From the NCBI RefSeq assembly GCF_019966515.1, contig NZ_JAIMIB010000007.1, positions 1-64,000 of the forward strand: a DNA stretch of 64,000 nt. Direction: 5' to 3'. The DNA is from Roseovarius aestuarii. Lineage in GTDB: Bacteria; Pseudomonadota; Alphaproteobacteria; Rhodobacterales; Rhodobacteraceae. The notes under the pieces were generated by a model. It saw only the letters and a list, made by a program, of their open reading frames with translations. It was not told the DNA's origin and did not search any database. The translations under genes were made by a program, and so were the position numbers. Numbering within the stretch: position 1 is the first letter of the stretch; every line of letters begins with the position of its first letter. This document shows, in pieces, positions 43,741 through 51,815 of this stretch.

Positions 43741-45438
43741 ATGCATGAACCCAACCCAGACCGCACCATCGCCCTTCGTGACCCCAATGTGGTTATGCGG
43801 TTGGCCCGGCTTGGATCATTCCACCAGTCCCGGTTGTCGTTCATGCGGGTGTTGCTGCGGCGTCTGAAATCCGAAAACTGGACGTTCGAACAGCGAAAGT
43901 TCGACATCGACGAACACGGCGTTGGCCGGGCCGTCTATACTGCCCACGGTCCCGAACGCAGCTACTCGCTGGTCGCCTTCGCAAACGATCTGCCGCCGGA
44001 AAAACGCTCGGATCGGGTCATCGCGACCGAGTGGGATGCCACCTTTACCCTGTTTGACGGTATCCCGACCGAGGATGACGTCGACCGGTTGTCCCGAAAC
44101 GTCCCCAAGCAGGAAGCGGGCCGGGTCAGCGAGAAGGAACTGTCCCTGTCGCGGGCAAACCGGTCTGTCCGGCTATGGGATTACGTCGTTGGCCAGCTTG
44201 CCAGCGGCAACCAGCCCGAGTTGGAGAAGATCGAAGCGGTAGGTTACCTGATGCGCACCACGGCAGTTTACGGATCAGGTAAGTTCGGCGCGGCTGATCG
44301 CGAGCAATCGGCGCACCGGCCCGAATGCCAGGGGCCGTTCCAGATTGAAATGCTGTCGGTCTTTCTGACCCGCGCCTTTGTCATGGACCTGGTTGAACAC
44401 ATGGCCAGGCTGCGCGCGCCCGATATTGCGGTGCCGCTGGACCCGGCACTGCGCCGCCGTTTCGGCATCGGCAACTCGACCGGGCTGGGCATGGCGCCGT
44501 TCCTTCTCAACCACCCTGCCCTGATCAGCAACTGGATACACGCCCGCGAAGAGGCGCTGTCGCGCATCCGCTCTTTGCCGGTTGCGAGTGAGGATGAGGC
44601 ACATGCCTTTCGAGATATCGCCGCCCGCGCGGATCTGCATTCCGACTACTGGACGTCGGAACACCCGGTACAGGTTGAAAAGCTGAAGCATCTGCGTGCC
44701 GATATGGACGCCCTGGCCGCCCACCTTGAAACCGCCGATCTGATCAGCAACCGCCCGTGGGATCGCCTGTGGCACTGGTCCGAAACAGCGTTGTCACTCG
44801 AAGGGCAGGAACAGCTAGCGTCATTGCTGATGGAACCCTATGGCGATCTGGTCGATGGGTTAAGCTCTTGCATGTCCGCAGATGAAACACAGTTTTACCA
44901 GATCGACGGCTCCATGCGCGTATCTGACCTCAAAGCGCTGATTGAAGATCTGTACGACTGGGCGCTGGATATCGACTGGACCAGCCGCGAAGCACAGGCG
45001 CGGGTCTGGTATGTCTCGGAAGAGAAACTTGAACCGCGCATGGGCGAACGGTTCGACGAGCCGATCGAGCCCTATGAACAGCCGCTCTGCCCCGGTCGCG
45101 ACGCAGCGCGCATGTACAGCGATCTTAAAAATTTCGAAGAGGGTCCGATTGCCGCCTTTCTGCTGCGCCACCCCGAACACCGCCACGTGGTGCGCCGGGC
45201 CCAGATCGCCGCCAGCCATCCCTATGCCGAAATCCGCGATAACACGATCAGCTCAACGGTCATGCCAATAGATCTGTTGCGTGCCAAGCTGTCGTTTTTC
45301 GGTGCCTGTCATTTCGATCCGCGATCGGACCGGTGGGTGCGCATAAATATGTTCCAGCACGCGCCCTTCCCGCATGAACTGGCCAGCGGCAACGCGGATG
45401 GCTGGACCTATCCTTACCTTCCGGGACAATCCGCATGA
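43741..45438 (+). CDS. conserved protein of unknown function, 565 residues
   Basis: I do not recognise this family. The protein is soluble in appearance, rich in charged residues and tryptophan, with no signal peptide, membrane segment or nucleotide-binding loop that I can see. Notable parts are LARLGSFHQSRLSFMRVLLRR near the N terminus, a central RRRFGIGNSTGLGMAPFLLNHP, and C-terminal HPEHRHVVRRAQIAASHPYAE with FFGACHFDPRSDRWVRINMF. The GNSTGLGMAPF segment looks like a possible phosphate or cofactor loop. The start ATG 43741 follows GAGGAGG, and its stop overlaps the DUF3726 gene (ATGA). Position in the operon implies a role with the aldehyde dehydrogenase. Confidence 0.85.
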   Translation: MHEPNPDRTIALRDPNVVMRLARLGSFHQSRLSFMRVLLRRLKSENWTFEQRKFDIDEHGVGRAVYTAHGPERSYSLVAFANDLPPEKRSDRVIATEWDATFTLFDGIPTEDDVDRLSRNVPKQEAGRVSEKELSLSRANRSVRLWDYVVGQLASGNQPELEKIEAVGYLMRTTAVYGSGKFGAADREQSAHRPECQGPFQIEMLSVFLTRAFVMDLVEHMARLRAPDIAVPLDPALRRRFGIGNSTGLGMAPFLLNHPALISNWIHAREEALSRIRSLPVASEDEAHAFRDIAARADLHSDYWTSEHPVQVEKLKHLRADMDALAAHLETADLISNRPWDRLWHWSETALSLEGQEQLASLLMEPYGDLVDGLSSCMSADETQFYQIDGSMRVSDLKALIEDLYDWALDIDWTSREAQARVWYVSEEKLEPRMGERFDEPIEPYEQPLCPGRDAARMYSDLKNFEEGPIAAFLLRHPEHRHVVRRAQIAASHPYAEIRDNTISSTVMPIDLLRAKLSFFGACHFDPRSDRWVRINMFQHAPFPHELASGNADGWTYPYLPGQSA

Positions 45439-46085
45439 CCTGGTCATTGAACGAAGTGGACGGGTTGGCGCGCAAGGCGGCGCGCGGCTCGGGGCTCAGC
45501 TGGGGCCTGGCCGAAGATGCGGGCAAAGCCGTCCGATGGCTGGCGTCAGCCGGGCTGCCCGGCCCCGAAATGCTGGCAGGCCTGCTGACGCGCAATGACG
45601 GCGCGGCTTACGACGCCCTCTGCCCGACGGAAGTTGGCAGCACCTGGTCTGCCCGAGAGGGACAGCTTTGCCCCTTGATCAGCGGTGCTGCGATCTGCGA
45701 CCGCGCGGCGGATATCGCAGATGGCCGTGGCATCGCTCTGGGGGCCACCTCCTTTCCGATGCTGATCCTGCCTTTCGTCGCCGGGGCAGCCCGGCTAGCG
45801 GACCAGCCCATCGAAATTTCCTGGGCGGGAACAAGCGCCACACTGACCCCCGACGGACGGGTTGAATTTTCCGAGGACAGCACCTGCCGGGCCGAGCAGA
45901 CCGATGCGGTTCGCATTCAGGCCAGCACCATGCAGGTTACCACGCCACATCCCCGGTCCGATCGCGCGGAAATCCCCGAGGATATCGCCGGAACGCTTGG
46001 AAAATTCGCCCATCGGACCTATGCGCCTGATACACCGGAAAGCCGCCTTGCTGGCGCCGGCGCGGGCCTGACCGATAATGATTGA
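45435..46085 (+). CDS. DUF3726 family protein
   Basis: A 216-residue protein of unknown function. SLNEVDGLARKAARGSGLSWG and AEDAGKAVRWLASAGLPGPE at the N terminus are the DUF3726 hallmark, a family I know only from proteobacteria. A middle segment GRGIALGATSFPMLILPFVA is hydrophobic but short of a clear membrane helix. Its start overlaps the preceding stop by four bases, so the two unknown proteins are probably made in fixed ratio and may form a complex. It ends the operon. Confidence 0.83.
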   Translation: MTWSLNEVDGLARKAARGSGLSWGLAEDAGKAVRWLASAGLPGPEMLAGLLTRNDGAAYDALCPTEVGSTWSAREGQLCPLISGAAICDRAADIADGRGIALGATSFPMLILPFVAGAARLADQPIEISWAGTSATLTPDGRVEFSEDSTCRAEQTDAVRIQASTMQVTTPHPRSDRAEIPEDIAGTLGKFAHRTYAPDTPESRLAGAGAGLTDND

Positions 46086-46091
46086 ACAGGT

Positions 46092-46109
46092 TATGATACA
46101 GATATCATA
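46092..46109. promoter_or_regulatory. perfect palindrome after the DUF3726 gene
   Basis: TATGATA-CAGA-TATCATA has 7-bp perfect arms, starting seven bases after the stop codon. It may be part of a weak 3' hairpin or an operator for the DUF2189 gene at 46290. Confidence 0.3.
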
Positions 46110-46289
46110 TACTTTTCAACAAATTACGGGCCGCTCATCACGTATCGCCAAATAGTGACACCCTGACGCGCCGAAATCTGCTAAACTGTTGGTCGTAGCG
46201 GCCGACGCTTCAAGTACGGCTGCCCTGACTGATATGAGCCCAGGATGGGCGAATAACGTCCTCCTGCGCGGAAGATACAGGAGGAAATC

Positions 46290-47159
46290 ATGGTAAAAAC
46301 GATCGGAAATCCCCTGACCTGGGCCGCAGATGCGGTGTTTGGCACTGGTCGCACGGTGGGCGCGGTGGCCGAGGCTTTGGGCAGTGAGGAAACCACCCCG
46401 CCCCCGACACGAACGATCACCGAGACCGACATACGCGACGCGCTGCGCAAGGGCGTGGACGATTTCAAGACGTTCCGCAGCGACGTGATGTTTCTGGTGG
46501 CAATCTATCCGATCATCGGCATCTGTCTCGTGGTGGTCTCGTCTGATCTGGCATTGCTGCCGCTGCTCTTTCCGCTCGCCGCTGGGTTCGCGCTGCTGGG
46601 CCCGGTCGCTGGAATCGGGCTTTATGAAATGAGCCGCAGGCGAGAAGCAGGCGAAGAGGTTGGCTGGGGCGCAGGATTGCAGGCCCTCAGGGCGCATATT
46701 GTCGGGCCGGTCATGACGCTCGGCGTATACCTGCTGGCGATGTTCGTGCTGTGGATCATGGCCGCTATGATGATATATGGTTTCACACTGGGGCCCGAAC
46801 CGCCTGCGTCCGTGGGGGCTTTCGCAATTGACGTACTGACCACCAGCGCCGGCTGGATGATGATCATGATTGGCATGGGCGTCGGATTTGTTTTTGCCGC
46901 CATCGTGTTGGTGATCAGCGTCATTTCGTTTCCCATGCTGATCGACCGGCGCGCAGGCATCCCCGTCGCAGTTGCGACCTCGGTCAAGGTGGCGCGGCAA
47001 AACCCGGTGACGATAGCCAAATGGGGGCTGATCGTGGCCGTGTTGATGGCATTGGGATCACTCCCGTTCTTTCTGGGGCTGATCGTGGTGCTGCCGATCC
47101 TGAGCCATGCCACCTGGCATTTATATCGTGCGGCAGTGCCGCGCGTGACCGAGCGATAG
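46290..47159 (+). CDS. DUF2189 family membrane protein
   Basis: A 289-residue inner-membrane protein with six transmembrane segments. ITETDIRDALRKGVDDFKTFRSD is the conserved DUF2189 entry helix, and the repeated hydrophobic spans begin at VMFLVAIYPIIGICLVVVSS. The conserved FPMLIDRRAGIPVAVATSV is kept. The function is not known; some members are described as cytochrome c oxidase subunit I-like, but no heme ligands are evident here. An AGGAGG site at 46280-46285 precedes the ATG. Confidence 0.87.
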   Translation: MVKTIGNPLTWAADAVFGTGRTVGAVAEALGSEETTPPPTRTITETDIRDALRKGVDDFKTFRSDVMFLVAIYPIIGICLVVVSSDLALLPLLFPLAAGFALLGPVAGIGLYEMSRRREAGEEVGWGAGLQALRAHIVGPVMTLGVYLLAMFVLWIMAAMMIYGFTLGPEPPASVGAFAIDVLTTSAGWMMIMIGMGVGFVFAAIVLVISVISFPMLIDRRAGIPVAVATSVKVARQNPVTIAKWGLIVAVLMALGSLPFFLGLIVVLPILSHATWHLYRAAVPRVTER

Positions 47160-47408
47160 ATCATTGATGAACCACAACCCATCTCGGGAAAAGCCACGAT
47201 AAGAAACTAATCCTAAACGATATTATCATCCAATATCGGCGCAACGACTTGCGTAATGTCGCCGAATTTGATCCACCGCCGACAGGAAAAAAGATGATGA
47301 TATCAGGTGCAAACCCTCCACGGGCCGTCAAATTATTGACTTTTTGCAGTCAATGTCACGCCAAACTCCCCCGCTAGTCAGCTTTCAGATTTCCGGGGTA
47401 AGTTCGTC

Positions 47409-48509
47409 ATGACATTGCAGAGTACAGACGTTTCATGTGACGGCAGTCAGATTGCCGCGGCCCGCAAGCAGCGATTTTCTCAACTTCTTGGCAAACACAG
47501 GATTCTGCTTGGTTTGCTGCTGTCCTACCTCGCGGCGGCGTCGATAATCGGCATCGTGCTTTCGGAACCCATGGACACGCTCAGGCCAGAGATCGTGCTC
47601 TGGATGATTGGCGCGTTAGCCCCGGTTTTCCTGATTTCAATGGTGGTTTGGCGGTTTGGGAATATGGTCCTGAACGTCAGGCCCGACCGGCCGATTACCT
47701 GGCTTGTCGCAGATCTGCGGGACTGCATGATCCAGGACCACGAAAGAATTTTCGGCGGCCTGATCGCCTTTGCCAGCATCATCGTCTTTGCCGCAACTTT
47801 CACCTTCGTCAAGGATTGCATCCCGCTGCTCAACCCGTTTTCATGGGACCCCGCGTTCGCGGAACTGGACCGCGTGATGCACGGTGGCTCTGATCCATAC
47901 GTGCTGCTGGATCCGCTATTCGGCAACCCGCTGATGACAAAACTGGCCGATGGCGCCTATAGCCTTTGGTTTGCGCTGATATACTTCTTTGCCTTCACCG
48001 CCTGCATGGACAAGGAGGACCCGCAGCGCCGCAACACGTTCCTCTATGCGTTTTTCCTCTGCTGGATGGTTGGCGGCTCTTTGCTTGCCACGATCTTTTC
48101 GTCCGTCGGCCCGGTTTACTATGACGCTTTCGGGTTCGGCGATGATTTCATTCCGCAGACCGAAGCACTGCGCGAGATCGGTCAACGCATCCATCTGACT
48201 GCCCTGGAATTGCAGGCTACACTGCTTGACGGATATCAGAATGACGGCGATCTCAAGGGGATTTCAGCGATGCCCAGCATGCATCTGGCGCTCGCTTGGC
48301 TGATTGCCTTTCAGGCCTTCCAGTATCGGAAAATCTTCGGCTGGATGATGGTTGTCTTCGCCGTGATCATCCAGCTCAGCTCGGTGCATCTTGGTTGGCA
48401 TTATGCTATCGACGGCTATGTGGGCCTGATTGTGGCGATAGCGTGCTGGTACGCCGCCAAGTGGCTGGCAAAGGTTCAGCAGCGAATGGACCATACGGCT
48501 CAGGGCTAG
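47409..48509 (+). CDS. PAP2 superfamily membrane phosphatase/transferase
   Basis: A 366-residue membrane protein with about seven helices. Two of the three PAP2 motifs are clear: ISAMPSMHLALAW (PSxH, near 288-300) and VHLGWHYAIDGYVG (catalytic His and Asp, near 324-337). The layout, with a long N-terminal membrane part, resembles inositol-phosphorylceramide-synthase-type proteins (AUR1/PAP2_3). It may dephosphorylate or transfer lipid phosphates. Its stop lies one base from the stop of convergent ribE. Confidence 0.88.
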   Translation: MTLQSTDVSCDGSQIAAARKQRFSQLLGKHRILLGLLLSYLAAASIIGIVLSEPMDTLRPEIVLWMIGALAPVFLISMVVWRFGNMVLNVRPDRPITWLVADLRDCMIQDHERIFGGLIAFASIIVFAATFTFVKDCIPLLNPFSWDPAFAELDRVMHGGSDPYVLLDPLFGNPLMTKLADGAYSLWFALIYFFAFTACMDKEDPQRRNTFLYAFFLCWMVGGSLLATIFSSVGPVYYDAFGFGDDFIPQTEALREIGQRIHLTALELQATLLDGYQNDGDLKGISAMPSMHLALAWLIAFQAFQYRKIFGWMMVVFAVIIQLSSVHLGWHYAIDGYVGLIVAIACWYAAKWLAKVQQRMDHTAQG

Positions 48510-48510
48510 A

Positions 48511-49098
48511 TCAGGCAGTGTCGGCCAGCCGTGCGACGTAACGCGCCAACGTGTCGATCTCAAGGTTGACCTTATCGCCCACGCCAACATCGCCCCAGGT
48601 GGTCACCTGCTTGGTATGTGGGATGAAGTTGATGTCAAAATCGCACCCCTCGACATCATTTACTGTAAGCGAGGTGCCGTTCAGTGCAACTGACCCCTTG
48701 GGGGCAATGAAACGCGACAATGGCTGCGGCGCCCGTAACGTGACGCGGGTGCTGTCGCCCTCATCGGTCACGGACACAACCTCGGCCAGCCCATCCACAT
48801 GGCCCGAAACGATATGTCCGCCCAGTTCATCGCCAACCTTGAGGGCGCGTTCCAGATTGATGCGCCTACCCTCAGCCCAACTGTCGAGATTGGTTTTGGA
48901 TATGGTTTCGGCCGACACATCGACGTCAAACCAGTCATCGCCCAGCGCTACCACGGTCAGACAGACACCGTCACAGGCAATAGACGCGCCGATATCAATG
49001 CTGTCGGTCACATAGCCGGTGGTGATACGCGCACGCAGATCGCCGCGCTTGGTCAGTGCGCGAACGCTGCCGACATCGGTGATGATACCCGTAAACAT
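48511..49098 (-). CDS. ribE: riboflavin synthase alpha chain
   Basis: A 195-residue enzyme that converts two 6,7-dimethyl-8-ribityllumazine molecules to riboflavin. Two lumazine-binding repeats begin MFTGIITDVGSV and HIVSGHVDGLAEV, each with a conserved SxxCDGxCLTV-type segment (SIACDGVCLTV; SVALNGTSLTV). The start ATG 49098 gives the family N terminus; an upstream frame to 49149 adds foreign sequence. No FMN riboswitch is visible upstream. ribD lies 4.7 kb away on the same strand behind the capsule genes. Confidence 0.94.
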   Translation of the reverse strand: MFTGIITDVGSVRALTKRGDLRARITTGYVTDSIDIGASIACDGVCLTVVALGDDWFDVDVSAETISKTNLDSWAEGRRINLERALKVGDELGGHIVSGHVDGLAEVVSVTDEGDSTRVTLRAPQPLSRFIAPKGSVALNGTSLTVNDVEGCDFDINFIPHTKQVTTWGDVGVGDKVNLEIDTLARYVARLADTA

Positions 49099-49281
49099 GG
49101 TTGCCTCCGATTGTATTTTGGCCACAGCCCTGACGTATTGCCACATCAAGGTTATCCCAAATTAACTTTGTCCGCTTTAGACTTGCAGCCGACAGGTGGC
49201 AAGCGATGCGGCCTGTTGCATTAAAAATTTGCGCTAACCTAGCTCAAATACGAACGAGGTTATTAAAGGGTTGAGGTGTAA

Positions 49282-50574
49282 ATGAACGTCCTGACCGGAA
49301 AAGATCGGACCTTTCTGTTTCTCCAGGGGCCGCACGGGCCGTTTTTCAACAAGCTGGGCGATATGCTGCGCAAATCGGGCGCGAAGGTCTGGCGCGTCGG
49401 TTTCAATGCAGGTGACCAGGCGTTCTGGCGCGACAAGGCCAGCTACATTCCCTTTTGCGAGGACCCACGCGACTGGCCCGATCGGTTTGTACAGCTGATA
49501 TCTGAAAAAAATGCCACCGACCTGGTGCTATACGGCGACATCCGCGCCATTCATGCGCAAGCGGTTGAGGTTGCGCGCAGCGCCGGACTGCGTATCCACG
49601 TCTTCGAGGAAGGGTATCTGCGACCCTACTGGGTGACGTACGAGCGGCAGGGCAGCAATGGTCACTCCAGACTGATGGAGATGAGCATCACGGATATGCG
49701 CGGCGCCCTTGAACAATCTGATACGGATGCTCCGCTGCCGCCAGCCAGCTGGGGAGATATGCGCCAGCACATTTTCTACGGCGCAGTCTATCACGGCTTT
49801 GTTTTGCTAAAAAACCGCCGCTATCGGCATTTCAAACCTCACAGGGCGCTCAGTGTATCGCAGGAATTCAAGCTTTATCTGCGGCGTCTGTTGCTGATGC
49901 CCGTACAGGCACTTGACCGGCGCATTGCCACCTTGCGGATCAAATATGGCGGCTTTCCTTATCATCTTGCCCTGCTACAGCTGGAACATGATGCATCGTT
50001 TCAGGCACATTCGCCGTTTTCCTCCATGACGCAGTTTCTGGAAACCGTGATCGAAGGCTTTGCCAAGGGCGCGCCGCCGCATCACCATCTGGTATTCAAG
50101 GCGCATCCACTGGAAGATGGCCGCGCGCCGATCCGACAGGAACTGAAGCGGCTGAAAGAAATCTATGGGCTTGGAAGGCGGGTGCATTACGTGCGCGGCG
50201 GCAAGCTGGCGCGGCTTCTGGACGAGGCGCGTAGCGCTGTCACCGTCAACTCCACCGCCGCACAACAGGTCTTGTGGCGCGGCATTCCGCTCAAAACCTT
50301 TGGTCAGGCGGTTTATGACAAACCCGAATTTGTCTCGACCGCACCGCTGACCAGCTTTTTTGCCAGCGCCGAACGTCCCGATCACCGCGCCTACACGGAT
50401 TATCGTCGGTTTCTGTTGGCAACAAGCCAGGTTGCGGGCGGGTTTTATTCGGCCCGAGGGCGCCGCCAGCTTCTGCGGCAGGTGGTAGACATGATGCTTT
50501 CGCCGCATGATCCGTACGACTCGCTGAAACTGGGGACCGCGGCGGCGCGGCAACAGTTGCGCGTCGTCAGCTAG
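49282..50574 (+). CDS. capsule biosynthesis protein, KpsS-like Kdo transferase
   Basis: A 430-residue protein of the Capsule_synth (KpsS/LipB) family. TFLFLQGPHGPFFNKLGDML at the N terminus and HHHLVFKAHPLEDGR with NSTAAQQVLWRGIPLKTFG near the C terminus are family hallmarks. KpsS adds the first beta-Kdo to lyso-phosphatidylglycerol, starting the linker on which group 2 capsules are carried. The next genes encode an outer-membrane exporter and KpsC, completing a linker and export set. Inner-membrane kpsMT are not in the window. Confidence 0.9.
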   Translation: MNVLTGKDRTFLFLQGPHGPFFNKLGDMLRKSGAKVWRVGFNAGDQAFWRDKASYIPFCEDPRDWPDRFVQLISEKNATDLVLYGDIRAIHAQAVEVARSAGLRIHVFEEGYLRPYWVTYERQGSNGHSRLMEMSITDMRGALEQSDTDAPLPPASWGDMRQHIFYGAVYHGFVLLKNRRYRHFKPHRALSVSQEFKLYLRRLLLMPVQALDRRIATLRIKYGGFPYHLALLQLEHDASFQAHSPFSSMTQFLETVIEGFAKGAPPHHHLVFKAHPLEDGRAPIRQELKRLKEIYGLGRRVHYVRGGKLARLLDEARSAVTVNSTAAQQVLWRGIPLKTFGQAVYDKPEFVSTAPLTSFFASAERPDHRAYTDYRRFLLATSQVAGGFYSARGRRQLLRQVVDMMLSPHDPYDSLKLGTAAARQQLRVVS

Positions 50575-50669
50575 AAGAACCACCTACAAATACTGGATTT
50601 TGCTGGGTGATTCCGCTAACCTTACAAAAAAAGACCGAGGCAGTATAAACAGGTCGAGGAGACCGAGCA

Positions 50670-51815
50670 GTGAACTCCCAATCCAAACGATGGGCGAAGT
50701 CCGTCGCTTTTTTGGCGATTTTTGCCCTGATTGCGTCGTGCAGCACGTTGCCGCGCGTGGGCCCGAACAAGCGTGAAATCTACGAAGGGTCGGTTCAACG
50801 GTCCGGCGATGCCTTTGTCGTGTCCGTCAATGACAGGGTGACGCGCGCGACAGCGGTACAACCCGCGCTTGGCTTCAGCCAAGGGTTTCTCAACGCAGCC
50901 ACGCTTGGCTCAGATACCATAAACCCCGGCGACACGCTGGGCCTGACCATCTGGGAAAATGTCGATGATGGGTTGCTTACAGGCGAAGCCCAAAGCCAGA
51001 CAACCCTGCAAGAGGTGCAGGTCGATGGCGCGGGTTTCATCTTCGTTCCCTATGCCGGGCGTATCCGCGCGGCGGGCAACTCACCCGAAGCCATCCGCCG
51101 CATCATCACCAACAAGCTGGATGAACAAACGCCCGACCCGCAAGTTGAAGTACGCAGGCTGGCAGGCAACGGCGCGACCGTGTCAATCGTTGGTGCGGTC
51201 AACGGCCAGGGTGTCTATCCGATCGAACGCCCCACCCGTACGCTTTCGGCGATGCTGGCCGCTGCCGGTGGTGTCTCGATCCCGCCCGAAGTGGCCCAGA
51301 TCACCGTGATCCGCGGCGCGCACCGATCCAAGGTGTGGTTTCAGGACCTGTTCGAACACCCGAAATTCGACATCGCCCTGCGCGGCGGCGATCGTATTCT
51401 GGTCGAGCAGGATACCCGCGCCTTCTCCGTCTTGGGCGCAACCGGGGCGCAGGCACGTGTAACCTTCGAAACCCAAACCCTCAGCGCGATTGAAGCGATC
51501 GCCACCGTCGGCGGGCTGACCGCCAGCTCGGCCGATCCCACCGGCGTCTTCGTCATGCGCAACGAACCGGCTGAAATCGCCAATCAGGTGCTGGCACGCG
51601 ATGATCTGCAAGGGGCGCAACGCCTTGTCTACGTTCTGGACCTCACCCAGCCCAATGGCGTGTTCGTAGCCCGCGATTTCTCCGTCCGTGATGGCGATAC
51701 CATCTACGTGACCGAGGCACCCTTCGCTCAGTGGAGCAAGGTGGTATCGGCTTTGACCGGCACGCTTGGCGCGGTCGGCTCAATCTCGACCGCAGGCGAA
51801 ACCCTCGGGCAGTGA
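50670..51815 (+). CDS. outer-membrane polysaccharide export protein (OPX, KpsD/Wza-like)
   Basis: A 381-residue lipoprotein. The signal peptide ends in the lipobox ALIASC, so Cys24 is the lipid-anchored first residue. INPGDTLGLTIWENVD is the Poly_export entry; SLBB-type repeats follow (VSIVGAVNGQGVYPIERP; FSVLGATGAQARVTFETQ). The protein would form the outer-membrane channel for capsule. It uses a GTG start at 50670 behind GAGGAG; its TGA shares a base with the ATG of KpsC (TGATG). Confidence 0.9.
   Translation: MNSQSKRWAKSVAFLAIFALIASCSTLPRVGPNKREIYEGSVQRSGDAFVVSVNDRVTRATAVQPALGFSQGFLNAATLGSDTINPGDTLGLTIWENVDDGLLTGEAQSQTTLQEVQVDGAGFIFVPYAGRIRAAGNSPEAIRRIITNKLDEQTPDPQVEVRRLAGNGATVSIVGAVNGQGVYPIERPTRTLSAMLAAAGGVSIPPEVAQITVIRGAHRSKVWFQDLFEHPKFDIALRGGDRILVEQDTRAFSVLGATGAQARVTFETQTLSAIEAIATVGGLTASSADPTGVFVMRNEPAEIANQVLARDDLQGAQRLVYVLDLTQPNGVFVARDFSVRDGDTIYVTEAPFAQWSKVVSALTGTLGAVGSISTAGETLGQ

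Noticed and set aside
49099..49281. FMN riboswitch upstream of ribE
   Set aside because: I looked for the conserved RFN segments on the minus strand and in the nrdR upstream region and saw none.
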